Shown here: piece by piece, positions 32,109-41,617 of the stretch
How the letters are laid out: each line of letters opens with the position of its first letter
How positions within the stretch are numbered: the stretch's first letter is position 1
NCBI RefSeq assembly: GCF_014656295.1
Contig: NZ_BNCD01000025.1
Location: 39,664 to 103,663, forward strand
Source: Streptomyces sulfonofaciens
GTDB taxonomy: Bacteria > Actinomycetota > Actinomycetes > Streptomycetales > Streptomycetaceae
Reading direction: 5' to 3'
Length of the DNA stretch: 64,000 nucleotides
Translations under genes and position numbers: made by a program
The notes under the pieces: model-generated
Seen by the model: only the letters and a program-made list of their open reading frames with translations
What the model was told of the DNA's origin: nothing
The model's database searches: none

Positions 32109-34025
32109 GTGGCCGGCAGGATCAACGACGAGGACGTGAAGGCGGTACGGGACGCGGTCCCGATCGACGCCGTGGTGTCCGAGTACCTCCAGTTGCGCAA
32201 CGCGGGCGGCGGCAACCTGAAGGGGCTGTGCCCCTTCCACGACGAGAAGTCCCCCTCCTTCCAGGTCAGCCCGAGCAAGGGCCTCTTCCACTGCTTCGGC
32301 TGCCAGGAGGGCGGCGACACCATCACCTTCGTGATGAAGGTCGACCACCTCACCTTCTCCGAGGCGGTCGAGCGCCTGGCCGCCCAGGCCGGTATCACCC
32401 TGCGCTACGAGGAAGGCGGCTACAACCCCGCACACCAGCGCGGTGAGCGCATCCGCCTGGTGGAGGCCCACAGGGTCGCGGCGCAGTTCTACGCCGAGCA
32501 ACTGGACACCGGAGCGGAGGCGGAGGCCGGCCGCGTGTTCCTCGCCGAGCGCGGCTTCGACCAGGCCGCCGCCGTCCACTTCGGTGTCGGCTACAGCCCG
32601 GCCGGCTGGGACCACCTCACCCGCTACCTGCGCGGCAAGGGCTTCAGCGACAAGGAACTGCTGCTGTCCGGACTCTCGCAGGAGGGCCGGCGGGGCCCCA
32701 TCGACCGGTTCCGCGGCCGGCTGATGTGGCCCATCCGGGACATCGCCGGGGACGTCGTCGGCTTCGGCGCCCGCCGCCTGCGCGATGACGACACGGGGCC
32801 GAAGTACCTCAACACCCCGGACACCGCGATCTACCGGAAGTCCCAGGTCCTGTACGGCATCGACCTCGCCAAGAAGGAGATCGCCAAGTCCAGCCGGGCC
32901 GTCGTCGTCGAGGGCTACACGGACGTCATGGCCTGCCACCTCGCCGGGGTCACCACGGCCATCGCGACCTGCGGCACCGCCTTCGGCGGCGATCACATCA
33001 AGATCCTCCGCAGACTGCTGATGGACAACGGCTCGGCACGGGTGATCTTCACCTTCGACGGCGACGCGGCGGGCCAGAAGGCGGCACTGCGGGCCTTCGA
33101 GGACGACCAGAAGTTCGCCGCCGAGACCTACATCGCCATCGCACCCGACGGCATGGACCCCTGCGAGCTGCGCATCGCCAAGGGCGAGGACGCCGTGCGC
33201 GACCTGGTCGAGCCGCGCACCCCGCTCTTCGAGTTCGCGTTGCGCCAGATCGTGGCCCGCTACGACCTGGAGACGCCGGCGGGCCGTGCGGCGGCGCTGG
33301 ACGAGGCGGGGCCCGTGGTGGCCCGCATCAAGAACAGCGCCTCCCAGCACGAGGTGGCGGTGCAGCTCGCGGGCATGCTCGGCATCCTGGACACGCAGTT
33401 CGTGGTGAGGCGGGTGGCGCAACTGGCGCGCTGGGCCCGCGACCGCGGCGGCCGCGGCCCGGCACCCGCCGGCCCCCCGCGCGCCCCGCACGGCGCCCCG
33501 GCACCCGGCCCGGCCCGCCCCGCGCGCCACGCAGGGCCCGCGCTCAACCTCCGCAGCCCCGCCCACCGCACCGAGCGGGAACTGCTGAAACTCGCCCTCC
33601 AGTACCCGGAGCTGGTCTCGCCGGCCTTCGACGCCTACGGCGCCGACGAGTTCACGGCACCGCCGTACGCGGCGGTGCGCGTGGCCATCGAAGAGGCGGG
33701 CGGCGCCGAACTCGGCGCGAAGGACGGCCCGGACTACCTGGCCCGGGTCCGCGAGGCCGCGCCGGACGACACGGTCCGAGCGATGGTCACCGAACTCGCC
33801 GTCGAGACGATCCTGCGCAGGACCGTCGACGACATCTACGCGGCCACCCAACTGGTGCAGGTCCGGCTGCGCGCGGTGGATCGCCGGGTCCAGGAGATCC
33901 AGGGCACCCTGACCCGCCTGTCGACCGGCGGTGACCCGGCCCATCTGGCCGCCGTGCAGAACGAGTTGTGGGTCCTGCAGCAGTACGGGCGCTCCCTGCG
34001 CGAACGGGGCGCGGACGCCCTCTGA
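32109..34025 (+). CDS. dnaG: DNA primase
   Basis: A 638-residue primase making RNA primers at replication forks. The N-terminal CHC2 zinc finger (CPFHDEKSPSFQ...HCFGCQEGGD, residues about 41-70) is followed by the catalytic core with GFGARRL and the TOPRIM domain (VVVEGYTDVMACHLAG, FTFDGDAAGQKAALRA). A Pro/Arg/Ala linker near 440-480 leads to the C-terminal DnaB-interacting domain. GTG 32109 is 6 nt after TAGAAT with no ribosome-binding site, so the message is probably leaderless. Confidence 0.97.
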   Translation: MAGRINDEDVKAVRDAVPIDAVVSEYLQLRNAGGGNLKGLCPFHDEKSPSFQVSPSKGLFHCFGCQEGGDTITFVMKVDHLTFSEAVERLAAQAGITLRYEEGGYNPAHQRGERIRLVEAHRVAAQFYAEQLDTGAEAEAGRVFLAERGFDQAAAVHFGVGYSPAGWDHLTRYLRGKGFSDKELLLSGLSQEGRRGPIDRFRGRLMWPIRDIAGDVVGFGARRLRDDDTGPKYLNTPDTAIYRKSQVLYGIDLAKKEIAKSSRAVVVEGYTDVMACHLAGVTTAIATCGTAFGGDHIKILRRLLMDNGSARVIFTFDGDAAGQKAALRAFEDDQKFAAETYIAIAPDGMDPCELRIAKGEDAVRDLVEPRTPLFEFALRQIVARYDLETPAGRAAALDEAGPVVARIKNSASQHEVAVQLAGMLGILDTQFVVRRVAQLARWARDRGGRGPAPAGPPRAPHGAPAPGPARPARHAGPALNLRSPAHRTERELLKLALQYPELVSPAFDAYGADEFTAPPYAAVRVAIEEAGGAELGAKDGPDYLARVREAAPDDTVRAMVTELAVETILRRTVDDIYAATQLVQVRLRAVDRRVQEIQGTLTRLSTGGDPAHLAAVQNELWVLQQYGRSLRERGADAL

Positions 34026-34281
34026 GGCGGCAGGGTAACCGAACGGTCACGGCCAGGACTCAAAAAGTCGTCGCACGCCCCTCGTGGCGGAGATGTGTCG
34101 TAGCGCACACTGGGGTGCGGTGCCTGAGTCCTCGGAGCGCGGCCGGCCCGCCCAAGGCGGGCGCCCCACCCTCGCGGTTCCGCTCATCGTGTCCGGGACG
34201 GTCAGCGGCGCGGCCGCCGACACCGGTCCCGCCCTACCGCTGTCGCATGCCTCAGCAGCGATCATCCTGGAGGTCGCCCCC

Positions 34282-35445
34282 GTGCAGACCCAGACCCTCA
34301 CCCCTGTCGACGGCGCCGCGGACACCGGCGCGGCGACCGACGTCCTGCCCGCGGTGCCCGCACAGGATCGGGCCGCCCACCACCCCGAGTCCGGGCCCGC
34401 GGCCGCTTCGGACGGCTCCTCCTCGGCGGCGGACGCCCCGCCGGTGGACGGCAGGTCCGGCCCGGACATGGCCGAGGCGATGGAATCCGGTCAGATCACA
34501 CCGGTCGGTGCCGCCGTGCGTGCCGAGTCCCAGGGGCCGTCCTCCGATCTGTTCCGGCAGTACCTCCGTGAGATCGGCCGCATACCGCTGCTCACCGCCG
34601 CCGACGAGGTCGAGCTGGCCCGCCGGGTCGAGGCCGGGCTTTTCGCCGAGGAGCGGCTCGGCACCGCCGCCGACCTCGACTCCCGGCTCGCCATGGACCT
34701 GGACCGGCTGGTGGTAATGGGGCGGATGGCCAAGCGGCGCCTGATCGAGGCCAACCTGCGGCTCGTGGTGTCGGTGGCCAAACGGTACGTCGGCCGCGGA
34801 CTGACCATGCTGGACCTGGTGCAGGAGGGCAATCTCGGGCTGATCAGGGCGGTCGAGAAGTTCGACTACGCGCGTGGCTACAAGTTCTCCACCTACGCCA
34901 CCTGGTGGATCCGGCAGGCCATGTCCCGCGCCCTCGCCGACCAGGCGCGCACCATCCGCGTCCCCGTGCACGTCGTGGAACTCATCAACCGCGTCATCCG
35001 GATCCAGCGGCGGATGCTCCAGGAACGCGGGTACGAGCCGACGCCGCAGGAGGTCGCCGCCCAGCTCGACCTGACCCATGAGCGGGTGAGCGAGGTGTTG
35101 CGCCTCGCGCAGGAGCCGGTGTCGCTGCATGCTCCGGTCGGCGAGGAGGACGACGTCGCCCTCGGCGACCTCATCGAGGACGGCGACGCGGCCTCCCCCG
35201 TGGAGTCCGCCGCGTTCCTGCTGCTGCGCCAGCACCTGGACGCGGTGCTCTCCACCCTCGGGGAGCGGGAGCGGAAGGTGGTGCAGTTGAGGTACGGGCT
35301 CGCGGACGGGCGGCCGCGGACCCTGGAGGAGATCGGCCGGATCTTCGGCGTGACCCGGGAGCGCATCCGGCAGATCGAGTCCAAGACCCTCGGCAAGCTC
35401 CGCGACCACGCGCTGGCCGATCAGCTCAGGGGCTACCTGGACTGA
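34282..35445 (+). CDS. hrdA: RNA polymerase principal-type sigma factor (HrdA-like)
   Basis: A 387-residue sigma-70. An acidic Ala/Asp/Pro N-terminus of about 85 residues replaces region 1.1. Region 1.2 has DLFRQYLREIGRIPLLT; region 2 has NLRLVVSVAKRYVGRGLTML, EKFDYARGYKFSTYATWWIRQA and DQARTIRVPVHVVE; region 3 follows; region 4.2 has TLEEIGRIFGVTRERIRQIE. GGAGG precedes GTG 34282 by 8 nt. The short N-terminus and location next to dnaG fit hrdA rather than hrdB; this assignment is inferred. It would direct vegetative or alternative housekeeping transcription. Confidence 0.9.
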   Translation: MQTQTLTPVDGAADTGAATDVLPAVPAQDRAAHHPESGPAAASDGSSSAADAPPVDGRSGPDMAEAMESGQITPVGAAVRAESQGPSSDLFRQYLREIGRIPLLTAADEVELARRVEAGLFAEERLGTAADLDSRLAMDLDRLVVMGRMAKRRLIEANLRLVVSVAKRYVGRGLTMLDLVQEGNLGLIRAVEKFDYARGYKFSTYATWWIRQAMSRALADQARTIRVPVHVVELINRVIRIQRRMLQERGYEPTPQEVAAQLDLTHERVSEVLRLAQEPVSLHAPVGEEDDVALGDLIEDGDAASPVESAAFLLLRQHLDAVLSTLGERERKVVQLRYGLADGRPRTLEEIGRIFGVTRERIRQIESKTLGKLRDHALADQLRGYLD

Positions 35446-35697
35446 CCCGGCGCCACGTCCCTGTCCACCGGGCCCGCCGCCGTCCACCGGCCCGCCGCCG
35501 CGGGGGACCGACCCGGCCCTGCGCCGGCCGGGCCGCCGCGGGCGCGCTGCCCAGCCGCTCGGGCGCGGCCCCGGGCCAAGAGGCCCCGGGCCCAGGACGC
35601 CCCGAGCCAAGAAGGGGCTTCCTGGACCCGGCGGCGGCCCAGGAGCCGGGACATGGGGGTTTCCGCCCCTCGGCCGGTCCCTCGGCCGGTCCCTCGG

Positions 35698-37626
35698 TCA
35701 GTCCACCTCCGCGACCGCCTGGGCGAACTGCGCCGCGTACAGCCGCGCGTACGCGCCCCCGGCCAGCAGCAGGGACTGGTGCGTGCCCTGCTCCACGATC
35801 GAGCCGCTCTCCATGACGAGGATGGTGTCCGCGTCCCGGATCGTGGAGAGCCGGTGCGCGATCACGAACGACGTCCTGCCGTGCGCCAGCTTCGCCATCC
35901 CCTTCTGGATCAGCAGTTCCGTGCGGGTGTCGACGGAGCTGGTCGCCTCGTCGAGCACCAGGATCACCGGGTCCGAGAGGAACGCCCGGGCGATGGTGAT
36001 GAGCTGCTTCTCCCCGGAGCTGACGCCCGTCCCCTCGTCGTCGATCACCGTGTCGTAGCCGTCCGGCAGCGTCCGGATGAAGCGGTCCGCGTGTGCAGCG
36101 CGTGCCGCCTCCTCCACCTGCTCCCGGGTGACCTCGCCGGGCGCACCGTAGGCGATGTTCTCCGCGATGGTGCCTCCGAACAGCCAGGTGTCCTGGAGCA
36201 CCATCCCGATGCCGGAGCGCAGCTCGTCGCGGGACATCCTCGCCACGTCGACGCCGTCGAGCGTGATCCGCCCGCCCGTCACCTCGTAGAACCGCATCAG
36301 CAGGTTCACCAGGGTGGTCTTGCCCGCACCGGTCGGGCCGACGATCGCGACCGTCTGCCCGGGCTCGACCGTCAGCGAGAGGTCCTCGATCAGCGGCTTG
36401 TCCAAGTCGTAGCGGAACGAGACGTGCTCCAGCTCGACCCGTCCGCGCAACCGCTCCGGCTTCTCGCCGGGGACCGGGTCGGCCTCCTGCTCCTCGGCGT
36501 CCAGCAGTTCGAAGACCCGTTCGGCGGAGGCCACACCGGACTGCACCAGGTTCGCCATCGACGCGACCTGCGTCAACGGCATCGAGAACTGCCGCGAGTA
36601 CTGGATGAATGCCTGCACGTCGCCGATCGACAGCGTGCCCGAGGCGATCCGCAGCCCGCCGACGACCGCGACCAGTACGTAGTTGAGGTTGGAGACGAAC
36701 AGCATCAGCGGCTGCATGATGCCGCTGTTGAACTGCGCCTTGAACCCCGCCTCGTAGAGGGCGTCGTTCTGCTCGGCGAACAGCCGGGCCGACTCCTCCT
36801 GGCGGCCGAAGACCTTCACCAGCGTGTGGCCGGTGTACATCTCCTCGATGTGGGCGTTCAGCGCCCCCGTGGAGCTCCACTGGCGCACGAACTGCGGCTG
36901 CGAGCGCTTGCCGATGGTGGTGGCGACCACGTACGACAGCGGCACGGTGACGAGCGCGACCAGCGCGAGCACCCAGGAGATCCAGAACATCATGACCAGC
37001 ACGCCGACGATGGTCAGCAGGGAGTTGATCAACTGGCCCATGGTCTGCTGGAGGGTCTGGCCGAGGTTGTCCAGGTCGTTGGTGGCGCGGCTGAGCACCT
37101 CACCGCGCTGCCGCTGGTCGAAGTACGACAGCGGCAGCCGCGAGAGCTTGGCCTGCACCTCGCCGCGCAGCCGGAACACGGTCAGGTTGATCGCCCGGTT
37201 CGCCAGCCGGGTGGAGACCGCCATCAGCAGGCCCGCCACCAGGAACGTGCAGGTCGCCAGCAGCAGCACCATGCCGACCGCGTCGAAGTCGATGCCCCTG
37301 CCCGGGGTGAAGTCGATCCCGGAGAGCATGTCGGCGACGCCGCCCTGGCCGCGTGCCCGCAGCCCCTGGATGGCCTGGTCCCTGGTCACTCCGGCCGGCA
37401 TCCTGCGGCCGATGATGCCGCCGAACACGAGGTCGGTGGCCCGCCCCAGGATCTTCGGGCCGACCACCGAGAGGGCCACGCTCAGCACCCCGGCACAGAC
37501 CATCACGATCATCGTGGGCCGCTCGGGCCTGAACTGCCTGATCAGCCGTCTGCTGGAGCCCTTGAAGTCCATCGACCGCTGGGTCGGCCTGGTGCCGGCC
37601 ATCATCCGTGCGCCCGGCCCCGACAT
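35698..37626 (-). CDS. ABC exporter half-transporter, catalytically complete subunit
   Basis: A 642-residue TM-NBD exporter subunit with six membrane helices (residues about 35-350). The NBD has Walker A GPTGAGKTTL, signature VSSGEKQ, Walker B VILVLDEATSSVD with the catalytic Glu, and H-loop VIAHRLST. Its start overlaps the stop of the upstream subunit (TGATG), so the two are coupled. Together they resemble heterodimeric exporters such as TM287/288: this one carries the intact catalytic site. The substrate may be a drug, lipid or peptide and is unknown. The stop lies in a CCCTCGGCCGGT 12-bp repeat. Confidence 0.92.
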   Translation of the reverse strand: MSGPGARMMAGTRPTQRSMDFKGSSRRLIRQFRPERPTMIVMVCAGVLSVALSVVGPKILGRATDLVFGGIIGRRMPAGVTRDQAIQGLRARGQGGVADMLSGIDFTPGRGIDFDAVGMVLLLATCTFLVAGLLMAVSTRLANRAINLTVFRLRGEVQAKLSRLPLSYFDQRQRGEVLSRATNDLDNLGQTLQQTMGQLINSLLTIVGVLVMMFWISWVLALVALVTVPLSYVVATTIGKRSQPQFVRQWSSTGALNAHIEEMYTGHTLVKVFGRQEESARLFAEQNDALYEAGFKAQFNSGIMQPLMLFVSNLNYVLVAVVGGLRIASGTLSIGDVQAFIQYSRQFSMPLTQVASMANLVQSGVASAERVFELLDAEEQEADPVPGEKPERLRGRVELEHVSFRYDLDKPLIEDLSLTVEPGQTVAIVGPTGAGKTTLVNLLMRFYEVTGGRITLDGVDVARMSRDELRSGIGMVLQDTWLFGGTIAENIAYGAPGEVTREQVEEAARAAHADRFIRTLPDGYDTVIDDEGTGVSSGEKQLITIARAFLSDPVILVLDEATSSVDTRTELLIQKGMAKLAHGRTSFVIAHRLSTIRDADTILVMESGSIVEQGTHQSLLLAGGAYARLYAAQFAQAVAEVD

Positions 37627-39359
37627 CAGGCGGCCTCCGCTTCCGTCAGTTGGGAGAGGACGATCTCCCGGTAGGTCTCGTTGTCGGTCATCAGTTCGTG
37701 GTGCCGCCCGGTGCCGACCACACGGCCCTCGTCGAGGACGATGATGCGGTCCGCCTCCCGGATGGTGGAGACCCGCTGGGCGACGATCACCACCGTCGCC
37801 TGCGCGGTCTCCGCACTCAGGGCCGCGCGCAGCGCCGCGTCGGTCGCGTAGTCGAGCGCGGAGAAGGAGTCGTCGAAGAGGTAGATCTCCGGGCGCTGGA
37901 CGAGCGTGCGCGCGATCGCCAGCCGCTGCCGCTGGCCGCCGGACACATTGGTGCCGCCCTGGGCGATCGGTGAGTTGAGACCGCCGTCCAGCTTCTCGAC
38001 GAAGTCCCGGGCCTGCGCGACCTCCAGCGCGTGCCACAGCTCGTCGTCGGACGCGTCCGGGTTGCCGTAGCGCAGGTTGGTGGCGACCGTGCCCGAGAAC
38101 AGGTAGGGCTTCTGCGGGACGAGTCCCACCGTCTTCGCCAGCAGCGCCGGGTCGACGTCCCTGACGTCGGTGCCGCCGACCAGCACCGCGCCCTCGGTCG
38201 CGTCGAAGAGCCGGGGCACGAGGCCCAGCAGGGTCGACTTGCCGCTGCCGGTCGAGCCGATCACCGCGGTCGTCTCGCCGGGCTGCGCGACCAGGCTCAC
38301 GCCCTTCAGCACGGGCTCCTCGGCGCCGGGGTAGCGGAAGCCCGCCGCACGGACCTCCAGATGGCCGTGGCTGCGCAGCCGGTGCACCGGCGCGGTGGGC
38401 GGCGTGACGCTGCTCTCCGTGTCCATCACCTCCTCGATGCGCTCGGCGCACACCTCGGCGCGCGGCACCATGATGAACATGAACGTGGCCATCATCACGG
38501 CCATCACGATCTGCATGAGGTACGCGAGGAAGGCGGTTAGCTGGCCGATCTCCATCCCGCCGCTGTCCACCCGGTGCGAGCCGAACCAGACCACCGCGAC
38601 CGAGGACAGGTTCACCACCGTCATCACCAGCGGGAACATCAGCGCCAGCATCCGCCCGGTGCCCAGCGACGCCTGGGTCAGCTCGTCGCTGGCACCGTGG
38701 AAGCGCTCCTTCTCGTAGCGCTCGCGCACGAAGGCGCGGATCACGCGGTTGCCGGTGATCTGCTCGCGCAGGACGCGGTTGACGGTGTCCAGGCGCTTCT
38801 GCATGGCGCGGAACAGCGGGCGCAGACGGCGCACGATCAGGCTGACGGCGATGGCGAGTACCGGTACCACGGCCAGCAGCACCCCGGACAGCGGCACGTC
38901 CTGGCCGAGCGCCATCACCACACCACCGACGCACATGATCGGCGCGGAGGCCATCAGGGTGAACGACATCAGTACGAGGGTCTGCACCTGCTGCACGTCG
39001 TTGGTGGTCCGGGTGATCAGCGTGGGCGCACCGAAGTGGCTGACCTCACGGGCCGAGAAGGACTGCACGCGGTCGAAGATGGCACCCCGGACGTCCCGGC
39101 CGAACGCGGACGCCGTGCGGGCACCGTAGAAGACGGCTCCCACGTTGCACACGACCTGCGCGACCGTGGTGGCGAGCATCACCGAGCCGTGCGACAGGAT
39201 GTAGCCGGTGTCGCCGTTGACGACGCCGTTGTCGATGATCTCCGCGTTGAGCGTGGGCAGGTAGAGCGTGGCGCTGGTCTGCAGGAGCTGCAGCAGCGCC
39301 AGAAGCACGAGCGGCCTCCTGTACGGGCGCAGATGGGTCCGCAGAAGTCTTATGAGCAC
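37626..39359 (-). CDS. ABC exporter half-transporter, degenerate-site subunit
   Basis: A 577-residue TM-NBD protein and first gene of the pair. Six membrane helices precede an NBD with Walker A GSTGSGKSTL and signature NVSGGQRQ. Walker B reads IYLFDDSFSALD (Asp where the catalytic Glu should be) and the H-loop reads VIVAQRVST (Gln for His). Both substitutions are the known hallmarks of the non-catalytic half of heterodimeric exporters. GTG 39359 is weakly supported: only an AAGAGA stretch precedes it. Confidence 0.92.
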   Translation of the reverse strand: MLIRLLRTHLRPYRRPLVLLALLQLLQTSATLYLPTLNAEIIDNGVVNGDTGYILSHGSVMLATTVAQVVCNVGAVFYGARTASAFGRDVRGAIFDRVQSFSAREVSHFGAPTLITRTTNDVQQVQTLVLMSFTLMASAPIMCVGGVVMALGQDVPLSGVLLAVVPVLAIAVSLIVRRLRPLFRAMQKRLDTVNRVLREQITGNRVIRAFVRERYEKERFHGASDELTQASLGTGRMLALMFPLVMTVVNLSSVAVVWFGSHRVDSGGMEIGQLTAFLAYLMQIVMAVMMATFMFIMVPRAEVCAERIEEVMDTESSVTPPTAPVHRLRSHGHLEVRAAGFRYPGAEEPVLKGVSLVAQPGETTAVIGSTGSGKSTLLGLVPRLFDATEGAVLVGGTDVRDVDPALLAKTVGLVPQKPYLFSGTVATNLRYGNPDASDDELWHALEVAQARDFVEKLDGGLNSPIAQGGTNVSGGQRQRLAIARTLVQRPEIYLFDDSFSALDYATDAALRAALSAETAQATVVIVAQRVSTIREADRIIVLDEGRVVGTGRHHELMTDNETYREIVLSQLTEAEAA

Positions 39360-39740
39360 GCTTGTCTCTTGATCTCTCGGGGGCAGGGCGGGTCGTCTCC
39401 GTGCCGACTCGGGGAGGAGCGGACGAGGCCGGGCGGCGGCCGGCGGTGCCTCCCCCTGGTGACCGCTTCCCCCAAGCGACCGTCACCCCCCTATCGTCCG
39501 TCACTCCGCCCGTGCTGCCTCAAGTGATTTAGCCAAGAGACGATCAAAAACGCGCAGAATGCGGTACACGGCCCGGGAGCGGGCGCCGTGCCGGGTGACG
39601 TGCGCACGGCCGCCTCCGGGCGGGGCGCACGCAGCGGCCCCCCGGCGGCCCCCCGGCGGCCTCCCGGCGGCCGGGGCCCGGCCGCCGCGACGAAGGGCGA
39701 GGTCAGCGGCGTGCCACCGGCGTCCCGCCCGGAGTCCTAC
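39360..39740. other. Intergenic region between kinase and ABC exporter
   Basis: No gene. Near 39530-39560 it is AT-richer (AGTGATTTAGCCAAGAGACGATCAAAAA region), where the ABC operon promoter should lie; I could not align convincing -35/-10 hexamers. Further right are GGCGGCCCCCC repeats (39634-39663) and the kinase terminator. Confidence 0.5.
39665..39687 (-). terminator. Terminator hairpin after FGGY kinase
   Basis: CGGCGGCCGG-GGC-CCGGCCGCCG, a perfect 10-bp stem with 3-nt loop, 54 nt past the kinase stop on the minus strand. Confidence 0.6.
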
Positions 39741-41195
39741 TCACTGCACGGTGGCCGAAAAAGCGTCCGGATGGATCTGGTCGCGCACGGTCGTGTACTG
39801 CTGGCGCACCGCTTGGCCCACCGGCAGCTCGTCGCCGGGCTCGAAGATTTGCATCGACGGCGCCGGCCACTGCGGCGGGGAGCTCGGGGACAGCGTGCCC
39901 TCCGAGACGCCGAGCGCCCAGGCGGCCTGCCGCGCCGCGCCCAGCGCCGCGTAGTCCGCAGGCTGTACGACCACGACACGGGCGCCGAGCAGCGCGGGCG
40001 CCGCGGCCTGCACGGCGGGCAACTCGGCTGCCGCGCCCAGCAGGAAGACCCGGCGCACCGCCACGCCCCGGCCGCGCAGCACGTCGAGCGCGTCGGCGAG
40101 CCCGCACAGCATGCCCTCGAACGCGGCGCGTGCCAGGTGCTCCGGTTTCATCGACTCGCGCCGCAGCCCGGTCAGCGTGCCCGCGGTGTGCGGCAGGTGA
40201 GGGGTGCGCTCGCCCTCCAGGTAGGGCAGGAGGACCAGGCCGTGCGAGCCGGGAGTGGACTTCGTCGCCAGCTCCGAGAGCCCCTCCAGGTCGACGCCCA
40301 GCAGCTCGGCGGTGCCGCGCAGGGTGCGTACCGCGTTGAGGGTGTGCACCACCGGCAGGTGCATGCCGGTCGCGTCGGCCAGACTGGTGATCATGCCGGT
40401 GGAGTCGACCAGCGCCTCGTGGTGCACGGCCATCACGGAGCCCGAGGCGCCCAGCGAGACCACCGCGTCACCGAGTCCGATGCCGAGGCCGAACGCCGCG
40501 GCCATCGTCTCGCCGGTTCCGGCCGAGATCAGCAGGCCCTCGGGGGTGGTGCCGGCGGGCTCGGCCGGTCCCAGCACCTCCGGCAGGGCCACCTGGTGAC
40601 CGAGCGCCAGCTCCACCAGCTCCGGCCGGTAGGAGCCGGCGGCCGCCGACCAGTACCCGGTGCCGGAGGCGGCGCCCCGGTCGGTGGTGCGGCGCGCGGG
40701 CCGGCCGAGCAACTGCCAGACCAGCCAGTCGTGGGCGCCCACCACGCAGGCGGTGCGCTGGGCGGCGTCGGGCTCGGCGCGCGCCAGCCAGCGCAGCTTG
40801 GCCACCGGCTGGGCGGCCTGGGGCACGCAGCCGACCTCCTTGGCCCAGACCTCCCGCCCGCCGAGCCGGTCGATCAGGTCGACCGCCGCGGACTGGGCCC
40901 GCTTGTCCCCTCCGACCAGCGCGGGCCGCACCGTGCCGCCCTGCCCGTCCAGCGGGACGAGCGCGTGCTGCTGCGCACAGACCCCGATGGCCCGCACTCC
41001 TTCGAGGAGGCCGCCGCCCGCCGCGTCGCCGAGGGAGAGCAGCCAGGCCTGCGGATCGACGTCGGACGGCCTGCCCTCGCCGCCCTCGGTCGGGTGCGGG
41101 GCGTACCCCTGCCTGAGCACGGCGCCGGTGTCCGCGTCACAGACGACGATGCGTGTGGAATCCGGTGAACTGTCCAGCCCGGCGACTATCCCCAT
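39741..41195 (-). CDS. FGGY-family carbohydrate kinase (xylulokinase-like)
   Basis: A 484-residue sugar kinase. N-terminal GLDSSPDSTRIVVCDADTG is the phosphate-1/adenosine loop. AIGVCAQQHALVPLD resembles the xylulokinase QMHG sugar-binding stretch. ASGTGYW and the C-terminal LVLLPYLEGERTPH and FEGMLCGLADALD segments match XylB. It would phosphorylate D-xylulose or a related ketose. The frame is open far upstream through a GPT-repeat stretch, but CAGAAT lies exactly 6 nt before ATG 41195 and conserved sequence begins there, so the extension is not counted. It stands alone. Confidence 0.9.
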   Translation of the reverse strand: MGIVAGLDSSPDSTRIVVCDADTGAVLRQGYAPHPTEGGEGRPSDVDPQAWLLSLGDAAGGGLLEGVRAIGVCAQQHALVPLDGQGGTVRPALVGGDKRAQSAAVDLIDRLGGREVWAKEVGCVPQAAQPVAKLRWLARAEPDAAQRTACVVGAHDWLVWQLLGRPARRTTDRGAASGTGYWSAAAGSYRPELVELALGHQVALPEVLGPAEPAGTTPEGLLISAGTGETMAAAFGLGIGLGDAVVSLGASGSVMAVHHEALVDSTGMITSLADATGMHLPVVHTLNAVRTLRGTAELLGVDLEGLSELATKSTPGSHGLVLLPYLEGERTPHLPHTAGTLTGLRRESMKPEHLARAAFEGMLCGLADALDVLRGRGVAVRRVFLLGAAAELPAVQAAAPALLGARVVVVQPADYAALGAARQAAWALGVSEGTLSPSSPPQWPAPSMQIFEPGDELPVGQAVRQQYTTVRDQIHPDAFSATVQ

Positions 41196-41617
41196 ACGGA
41201 GATTCTGCCGCACCGGGGGGCACGCGCCGCACCGGGTCGCCCCTCGCCCGGCCCGGGGCGGCCCGCAGGGGGCGGGGGCCGGGCCCGACTGGGGCGAGCG
41301 GTTCAAAAGGTTCAGGGGGTCCGCTCGGCCCGGGCGCCTCGAACGGGATCGGCGCGCCGCCGACGGGCGGGGTATGGCCCTGTGGAGGTGCCCGGGGGCA
41401 TCACCCTGGCCGGTGGGGCCGGTGGGGCCGGTGGGGCCGGTGGGGCCGGTGGGGCCGGTGGGGCCGGTGGGGCCGGTGGGGCGCGCGACCGTGCGGTCGC
41501 GGGGACGCGTTCGCCGACACGCCCGGGAACCGGGGCCCGCGCACACGGGGCAGGACCCTCGCAGCCGCGGTTCCCGAGCGTGCCGGCGCCGTGCTTCGAG
41601 CGTGCCGGCGCCGTGTG
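41196..41617. other. Region upstream of FGGY kinase with minisatellite
   Basis: No gene is supported. It holds the 9-bp minisatellite (41410-41481) and a relatively AT-rich patch (GCGGTTCAAAAGGTTCAGG near 41299). The minus-strand frame is open through the repeat into the kinase, but without start signals. Confidence 0.5.
41410..41481. repeat. Minisatellite, eight perfect 9-bp units
   Basis: CCGGTGGGG repeated eight times without a mismatch. On the minus strand it reads as collagen-like Gly-Pro-Thr triplets in the same frame as the downstream FGGY kinase; on the plus strand as Gly/Ala. It is probably non-coding and prone to copy-number change. Confidence 0.9.

Noticed and set aside
41401..41490. 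CRISPR array
   Set aside because: The repeats are contiguous 9-bp units without spacers, i.e. a minisatellite. No other repeat array in the window has spacer structure and no cas genes are present.
41196..41546. Collagen-like (GPT)n N-terminal extension of the FGGY kinase
   Set aside because: The frame is open but conserved kinase sequence begins at 41195, which has a -10-like hexamer 6 nt upstream; the extension has no start signals.
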